Shown piece by piece: positions 35,154 to 39,592 of a stretch of DNA of 39,592 nt. Each line of letters starts with the position of its first letter. Position 1 is the stretch's first letter. This stretch comes from Xenorhabdus hominickii (lineage in GTDB: Bacteria; Pseudomonadota; Gammaproteobacteria; Enterobacterales; Enterobacteriaceae), in contig NZ_NJAI01000001.1 of NCBI RefSeq assembly GCF_002632725.1, positions 1,207,227 to 1,246,818 on the forward strand, read 5' to 3'. The notes beneath the pieces are model-generated. The model had not been told where the DNA came from. It saw only the letters and a program-made list of their open reading frames with translations, and did not search any database. The position numbers and the translations under genes were made by a program.

Positions 35154-36341
35154 TCATTGTTTATCGTGCCGTTGCGTCATGATGATCGTAAAACCAATGG
35201 CTAAAGCAAATAACACTGCTCCCACTAAAAATATCCACTCATAATGATTATTGAATAACAAGAAACTACCTGTCATTGGGCCAACAGCCATGCCGATATA
35301 TCTGATGAAATTATACAGCCCGATGACCGTTGCTCGTTCTTCCACAAATCTTGCTAATAGTAAGGCGGCATGTGTAGGAGTCGACAATCCCAAAGTAAAA
35401 CCATATAAAGCCGTGACAACAATTAATGTGGAAATGCCAAATTGATACGTCATAGCAAATAACAGAATTAAAACCAAATTTAGCAAGCTACTGACAATTA
35501 TCCCATTTCGTTGGGAGAATCGCTGGTGGATTAAACGATAACTATAACTACCAGCAATCATTGCGAAGGACATGGGGATATACATCCAACCTATATCGGC
35601 AGAGTTGAAATTATATTCACTATTTAAGATGATGGGTAAAAAAGTCAGAAAGCAAAAGTAACAATAAAACAACATAAAACTAATACAGAATACGGATTGC
35701 GCTATGCGGTCTGACAAAATCCGACGAAAGTAAAAGTGAGCATTTTGAGAATTTTCTGGCTGTATGGGTTTTGTTTCTGGCAGCCAAAACAAATTACCAA
35801 TAATTAGTATTCCTCCAATGATGGCGAGGAATTGGAAAATTGCAACATACCCATTCCATTCAGCTAAGTAGCCACCAAGTAATGGCCCATAAGCGGGAGC
35901 AAGTGTTAATAACATCTGGTAAGTGCTGATAGCTTTTGCCCGATGTTGATCTTCATACAAGTCGCCAATAATCGTGGCAGCAATGACAGGAACAGCCGCA
36001 ATTCCGATAGCCTGAATGACACGAAAGAAAATTAACCCATAAATATCGGAAGTCATGGCACAACCGATAGAACCGATAACGGAAATGGCGAGTCCGGGGA
36101 GCAAAATAGCCTTGCGCCCTTTGCTGTCAGCAAGTGAGCCGTATACGATTTGCATAACAGCTAAAACAAATGTGAACGCTGACACAGATAGATTGACCAA
36201 AGGTAGGGAGGTATTGAATAACTCCTTGATGGTAGGGATAACTGGGATGTAGATATTTTGTGCTAGCGAGCCAAAAAAGGCGCTGAAACACACCAGATAG
36301 AAAATCGTCTTTATATTACGTATAGGAACACGCTGACTCAT
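35154..36341 (-). CDS. MFS drug-efflux-like transporter (DHA1/Bcr type)
   Basis: This 395-residue inner-membrane protein has twelve helices. Motif A of the drug:proton antiporter group is GSLADSKGRKAILLPGLAI, and motif C-like APAYGPLLGGYLAEW lies in helix 5, typical of exporters. I chose ATG 36341 (MSQRVPIRNIKTIF), preceded by GGAG; an in-frame ATG 41 codons upstream lies on the wrong side of the candidate operators and almost abuts the regulator gene. It diverges from a MarR gene, a common drug-sensing pair. Substrate unknown. Confidence 0.9.
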   Translation of the reverse strand: MSQRVPIRNIKTIFYLVCFSAFFGSLAQNIYIPVIPTIKELFNTSLPLVNLSVSAFTFVLAVMQIVYGSLADSKGRKAILLPGLAISVIGSIGCAMTSDIYGLIFFRVIQAIGIAAVPVIAATIIGDLYEDQHRAKAISTYQMLLTLAPAYGPLLGGYLAEWNGYVAIFQFLAIIGGILIIGNLFWLPETKPIQPENSQNAHFYFRRILSDRIAQSVFCISFMLFYCYFCFLTFLPIILNSEYNFNSADIGWMYIPMSFAMIAGSYSYRLIHQRFSQRNGIIVSSLLNLVLILLFAMTYQFGISTLIVVTALYGFTLGLSTPTHAALLLARFVEERATVIGLYNFIRYIGMAVGPMTGSFLLFNNHYEWIFLVGAVLFALAIGFTIIMTQRHDKQ

Positions 36342-36358
36342 TGTTATTCTCCATTTTG

Positions 36359-36370
36359 TTTCCAAGGAAA
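36359..36370. promoter_or_regulatory. Candidate MarR operator near the MFS start
   Basis: TTTCCAAGGAAA is an inverted repeat lying 18 bp before the transporter start. It matches TTTC-N3-GGAAA shared with the site at 36446-36457 next to the regulator gene. Confidence 0.5.
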
Positions 36371-36445
36371 CTAAATAAATAATAATTAATTCATCGGATT
36401 TGTAAAGATCTTCATTCGCTGTTTTTGCTAGAATGTCTAAAATAG

Positions 36446-36457
36446 TTTCTTTGGAAA
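36446..36457. promoter_or_regulatory. Candidate MarR operator near the marR-type start
   Basis: TTTCTTTGGAAA lies nine bases before the regulator ATG and shares the half-sites of 36359-36370. It covers the likely Shine-Dalgarno sequence, fitting autorepression. Confidence 0.45.
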
Positions 36458-36466
36458 TAGTCATAA

Positions 36467-36937
36467 ATGATTAACAATACAGCTTGCCAGCATGAGATCC
36501 TTTCTGCCGTTAACCAATTGATACATATAAGAGATAATGTCAGACAAGGACATGATGAAGAGACGCTCCGTGAATATGGCATCAGTGATTACTCGCTGTC
36601 TGAATTACATGTAATTCAGTGTATTGGGAACTCTGGGTTATTAAATATCACGGCCATCAGCCAAGCCATGAAAATGACCAAAGGGGCGATCTCGAAAATT
36701 TGTACGAAACTTCTACAGCGTTCAATCGTTGAGAAACTGAAAATGGTAGATAATCAGAAAGAAACCTATTTCAGACTATCCGATGAAGGAAAGTGGGCTT
36801 TTGCTGCCCATGAAAAATTGCATCAACGAGCAGAAGCAAAATGGTTACAACTATTAGAAAATTACTCAGCGGAAGAACTGATGACTATTGAGCGGTTTCT
36901 TATGGATGTGGTTGGGCTCGTGGATCATATCCGATGA
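36467..36937 (+). CDS. MarR-family transcriptional regulator
   Basis: This 156-residue protein has the winged helix of the MarR family: ITAISQAMKMTKGAISKICT is the recognition region and the wing includes KLKMVDNQKETYFRLSDEG. The N- and C-terminal helices would form the dimer interface. The start has a weak GGA upstream. It is divergent from the MFS transporter, with 125 bp between starts, so it probably represses both genes until a ligand binds. Confidence 0.93.
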   Translation: MINNTACQHEILSAVNQLIHIRDNVRQGHDEETLREYGISDYSLSELHVIQCIGNSGLLNITAISQAMKMTKGAISKICTKLLQRSIVEKLKMVDNQKETYFRLSDEGKWAFAAHEKLHQRAEAKWLQLLENYSAEELMTIERFLMDVVGLVDHIR

Positions 36938-36988
36938 TAAATGAACATGATAATGAAATGAATAATAAAGGAATATGATTCAATAGGA

Positions 36989-37041
36989 GTCAGAAGCCTT
37001 AAATTTGATGAATGAAACCAGTCTTATAGTCGGCTTCTGAC
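36989..37041. terminator. Long-loop inverted repeat between convergent regulator genes
   Basis: GTCAGAAGCC (36989-36998) pairs perfectly with GGCTTCTGAC (37032-37041) across 33 bases. It lies between the ends of the MarR and HTH genes, so termination in both directions is likely, though the loop is long and T runs are poor. Confidence 0.4.
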
Positions 37042-37059
37042 ATATTTATCTTGACTCAT

Positions 37060-37368
37060 TCAAAAACCATTTTTTCCTATAATTGTTTCAGCAATAGGAA
37101 TGTATTGGTCAGTGAGTTTATTGACAGTATTGTCTTCTTTTTCATTTCCACTTTCATAACAATCTTCAAAAAACCAGGAAATAGGGGTACTTAGCAACTT
37201 TGTAATAGCAACAAGATGGGCTAGGTTAATCCGGTTTGTCCCTCTTTCGTAGCGTGAAAGTTGCTGTTGGCTGATACCAATTTGTTTTGCCAATGCTGTA
37301 GCCGTGATACCCAACTCTTTCCTTTTGGCTTGAATACGTTGTCCGACTAATAGATTCGCTTCTTCCAT
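37060..37368 (-). CDS. XRE-family HTH regulator, MrpJ-like
   Basis: This 102-residue protein has an XRE helix-turn-helix at residues about 8-62 (VGQRIQAKRKELGITATALA, then QIGISQQQLSRYERG and NRINLAHLVAITKLLSTPIS) and a short acidic tail. It resembles MrpJ of Proteus mirabilis, a small regulator encoded with MR/P fimbriae that represses motility, and related orphan MrpJ-type genes. No fimbrial gene lies in the window, so this would be an orphan. The ATG is at 37368 after AAGGGATAAGAT on the minus strand. Confidence 0.85.
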   Translation of the reverse strand: MEEANLLVGQRIQAKRKELGITATALAKQIGISQQQLSRYERGTNRINLAHLVAITKLLSTPISWFFEDCYESGNEKEDNTVNKLTDQYIPIAETIIGKNGF

Positions 37369-37568
37369 ATCTTATCCCTTTTAAATAAGTAAGTTATGGC
37401 GTTATCAAGGATAATTGCCCCGGAGATTGAAAACGGTTGGATTTTTGCTCCGTCACTTACTCATTGGAGCTAGCCTTGACGGGGTTATTACCGTTCACGG
37501 TATGCCTGTTGTTACACCTGATTCGCCATTTTGTTTTCCGACTTGCACTTTGTTTTTAATGACATGAC

Positions 37569-37591
37569 TTTTTTATCAACGTGTTGTAAAA
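37569..37591 (+). repeat. Dispersed repeat, copy 2 (TATCAACGTGTTGTAAAA)
   Basis: The second copy of the element at 11482-11516, here without the 13-base interior. Its centre CAACGTGTTG is a near-palindrome. It is located about 200 bp upstream of the HTH gene start. Confidence 0.45.
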
Positions 37592-37916
37592 AACAGTCCC
37601 TTACCGAGGTAAGGTGTGTTCTTCCGTGATATGAGTTAAGTTTTTCTGTTTTTTGTATCCCTGTATCTGTCGGTTGCTTTACCGAAGTCGGTTAAACAGC
37701 ATGCCTGTTTTCCGGACATGAGGAATAACTAATATTCTCCTAACTATTACCTGATGTTTTTGTTTTTTTTAATTTTTTAATAAATTGATTTTAAAGTATT
37801 TATTATTAATTTTTTTGATAAATTAAATCTTTGCACTGATTTTTAAATTAGTTCCGTATTAATTCAGCTATAAAATTTTTTTTTATACCTTTATTACGGT
37901 TACAAACTGGACAAAA

Positions 37917-38201
37917 TATACCAAACTGTAAACATAATCCTACATTATATAACCTAAGTCAAATTTCATTACATATTATAAACCATTCCACTTAATTAAT
38001 TATAATATATGGATTTTTTTTATTATTCACATGTTTTATCGCATTGAAATAGTATTAATGGTTAAAAACTGTCACTTGATGTTAAGCAAATAATATCAGA
38101 TTAACCAGAATTAAAATCCAATATCATTATATCACCCAAAACTAAATTCCACTTAATGACGGTAATTAGGATTATAAATCTAAACTAGACAGTTTGGTAT
38201 A
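37917..38201. repeat. 13-bp inverted repeats bounding 259 bp
   Basis: TATACCAAACTGT at 37917-37929 is the exact reverse complement of ACAGTTTGGTATA at 38189-38201. The enclosed 259 bp are very AT-rich and could hold a promoter. The size is like that of the invertible promoter element of fimbrial operons in Proteus and E. coli. No recombinase gene is present in the window. Confidence 0.5.
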
Positions 38202-38336
38202 AAATGTTTTGTTTTTTAATAAAATTTTATTGATTTGACTTATATAAAAAGATTTTAACATTTTTTTTGCATTACTATTGTTAATTTGTCCAATTTTCCT
38301 TAAAAATATCGCTTATCATCATCTATTCCACTGAAT
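37985..38336 (+). repeat. Direct repeats of ATTCCACTTAAT
   Basis: ATTCCACTTAAT occurs at 37985-37996 and 38146-38157, with a one-mismatch third copy, ATTCCACTGAAT, at 38325-38336. The spacings are 161 and 179 bp. Possible regulator sites. Confidence 0.45.
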
Positions 38337-38867
38337 AAGCTTTCTGTGCGTCAAAAATTGGAGTTAACTCGCATTTTTGAATATCTAGAAAACAGAACAG
38401 GTTCATTACTTAATGAAGAGTATGATTTTGTTTTTTTTCAATAAAATCAATTCAATAATTGTTTGTGTCTGGTAGGTGTGTTTTTTACCCATCCGTATTC
38501 TGTTTTATTTGACGATTTATCTGTGGATAATCACCAAATTAAGGGGTTTTTCGACTGTATAGTCAGATAACTAGATGATTTATACCCAATTGGTTCCAAA
38601 TCGTAGTATATATTGATTGTTATTTTTTACAGTATCTTATGTGGCTTTCTCCTCCTCAGGATTCCAAACAAAACCTCATAAAATGAAAAGAATCCTTAAT
38701 GATTAAAAGAAGGGGCGGTAGTATTGAGCTCAATAGCTTTGATTGATATAGAGGTATCGGGGGAGATAATACGGGAAGAATATTAAGATTTTTCTGAAGC
38801 AATACCTCTAATGTGATTGAGGTGCTGCTTGTCAGCTAACTGGTAACCCTATTTTTAATTTATAAAA

Positions 38868-39413
38868 TTAAAAACGATAGCCGGTTCCCAGAACCCATGT
38901 TCCTACTTGAGCTTCATCCAATTTGGAATATTCGAATGAAACATCAATCGCGACATTTGGACTCGGGTTAAATTGCAAGCCTGCACCATAAGCTGCCGCT
39001 GTTGTATTCGATTCCAGTGAGTGGGTTCTATTATACTGAGAGTTATAAGACGAGATTTTTCCATAGGCTGCACCAAGCAATCCATATGCGCTGATATACT
39101 CATTAAAACGATAGGCAGGTTCTGCCATGAATGAGTTATATTCCTGGCTTACTTCACTTTTAATGGCAGAGTCAGAGTAAGTATCTTTTTGTGAAGTTCG
39201 AGTGAATGAACCAATAACCCCAAAATTATTAGTAATCTCGTAACGGTATTTTAGGTTGAATCCTTTCGGTTCTTTAAGATCCTTAAAATCTGTGATTTGT
39301 ACCTTACTCAGGGCATAACCAGCTGAAACTTTGTTTTCTCCGCTAGCGTTTGCTGTGAATGATGTCATGGATAACCCAGCGACAACCGCTGAGATCAATA
39401 GAATTTTTTTCAT
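38868..39413 (-). CDS. OmpX/Ail/Lom-family outer-membrane beta-barrel protein
   Basis: This 181-residue protein has a signal peptide (MKKILLISAVVAGLSMTSFT, cleavage probably after ANA at residue 23), then eight amphipathic strands ending in the outer-membrane signal GTWVLGTGYRF with a terminal phenylalanine. VSAGYALSKVQ at the first strand, GFNLKYRYEI and AAYGAGLQFNPSPNVAIDVS are typical of OmpX and Ail. Family members aid adhesion, serum resistance or entry into host cells; which role applies here is unknown. The extracellular loops (about residues 60-85 and 115-135) are Ser/Thr/Tyr rich. It stands alone on the minus strand. Confidence 0.93.
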   Translation of the reverse strand: MKKILLISAVVAGLSMTSFTANASGENKVSAGYALSKVQITDFKDLKEPKGFNLKYRYEITNNFGVIGSFTRTSQKDTYSDSAIKSEVSQEYNSFMAEPAYRFNEYISAYGLLGAAYGKISSYNSQYNRTHSLESNTTAAAYGAGLQFNPSPNVAIDVSFEYSKLDEAQVGTWVLGTGYRF

Positions 39414-39526
39414 GGTTGATTATCTTTTTATTGAGTATAACGCGGCGGGAAAATACATAACTATGTTAATTAATTCTCAATTAAAATATTAACTTAACCC
39501 GAATTCTGGATAAGAAATTGACGAGA

Positions 39527-39592
39527 AGCCTGTTCCCGGAGCAAAGTTTTGGTGCACACCGAAAACAACTCCGAGGGGGAACAGGCTATGGA
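39527..39592 (+). mobile_element. Probable left end and first codon of an IS200-type element, cut by the window edge
   Basis: AGCCTGTTCCC (39527-39537) pairs with GGGAACAGGCT (39577-39587), with further pairing of CGGAG to CTCCG and of GTTTT/AAAAC inside. The 3' arm contains a Shine-Dalgarno-like GAGGGGG eight bases before an ATG at 39588. A left-end hairpin that hides the transposase ribosome-binding site is a known hallmark of IS200. The coding part lies beyond the window, so the identification is tentative. Confidence 0.55.

Larger units (their letters stand above)
37369..38867. other. 1.5-kb AT-rich region without genes
   Basis: No credible reading frame is present. The part near the HTH gene (37440-37700) contains three ACCG-type dyads and the second copy of the dispersed repeat; the middle (37917-38201) is bounded by 13-bp inverted repeats; a 12-bp direct repeat, a 14-bp palindrome (38722-38735) and a 9-bp inverted repeat (38749-38810) follow. 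The density of structure suggests regulatory DNA or the relic of a phase-variable locus. Confidence 0.55.

Overview
The window looks like a chromosomal segment of an AT-rich gammaproteobacterium of the order Enterobacterales, most likely the Morganellaceae and plausibly Xenorhabdus or a close relative. The basis is near-identity of the core proteins (FrdABCD, GlpT, FtsY, RpoH, TusA) to the enteric versions, enteric gene order in two conserved blocks, low-GC spacers, and a stand-alone NRPS-like operon with an MbtH partner and an MrpJ-like regulator. The genus is inference; the family is fairly safe.

Layout. The 3' part of a 5S rRNA and its terminator (1-140) close an rRNA operon. A GntR/FCD regulator then diverges from a catabolic operon (1260-6708) of an NRAMP-like transporter lacking the metal motif, PxpA, a PxpB-PxpC fusion and a biotin carboxylase-BCCP protein. 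This looks like a 5-oxoproline or lactam route joined to biotin chemistry. Next come frdABCD (minus strand) and epmA, neighbours as in E. coli but separated here by an AT-rich spacer carrying a small unknown gene. glpT and glpQ follow on the minus strand, split by 574 bp instead of a few bases. An A-T-reductase NRPS with an overlapping MbtH gene (16694-20040) is flanked by a 29-bp imperfect direct repeat. gldA follows.

The second conserved block (21755-32313) is yhhQ/tusA, zntA (with a near-textbook ZntR operator), yhhN, yhhL, rsmD, ftsYEX and rpoH (with a candidate sigma-E promoter). FtsY carries 16 exact-length 17-residue repeats in its acidic linker. After rpoH lie a glycerate module (GntP-type permease and glycerate kinase), a MarR/MFS divergent pair with matching candidate operators, an MrpJ-like HTH gene, 1.5 kb of AT-rich DNA with a possible invertible segment, an OmpX/Ail-type porin, and what looks like the left end of an IS200-type element cut off by the window edge.

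The candidates most worth follow-up are the biotin-linked oxoprolinase operon, the single-module reductase NRPS with its leader hairpin and flanking repeats, the inverted repeats next to the MrpJ-like gene, and the FtsY repeat expansion.
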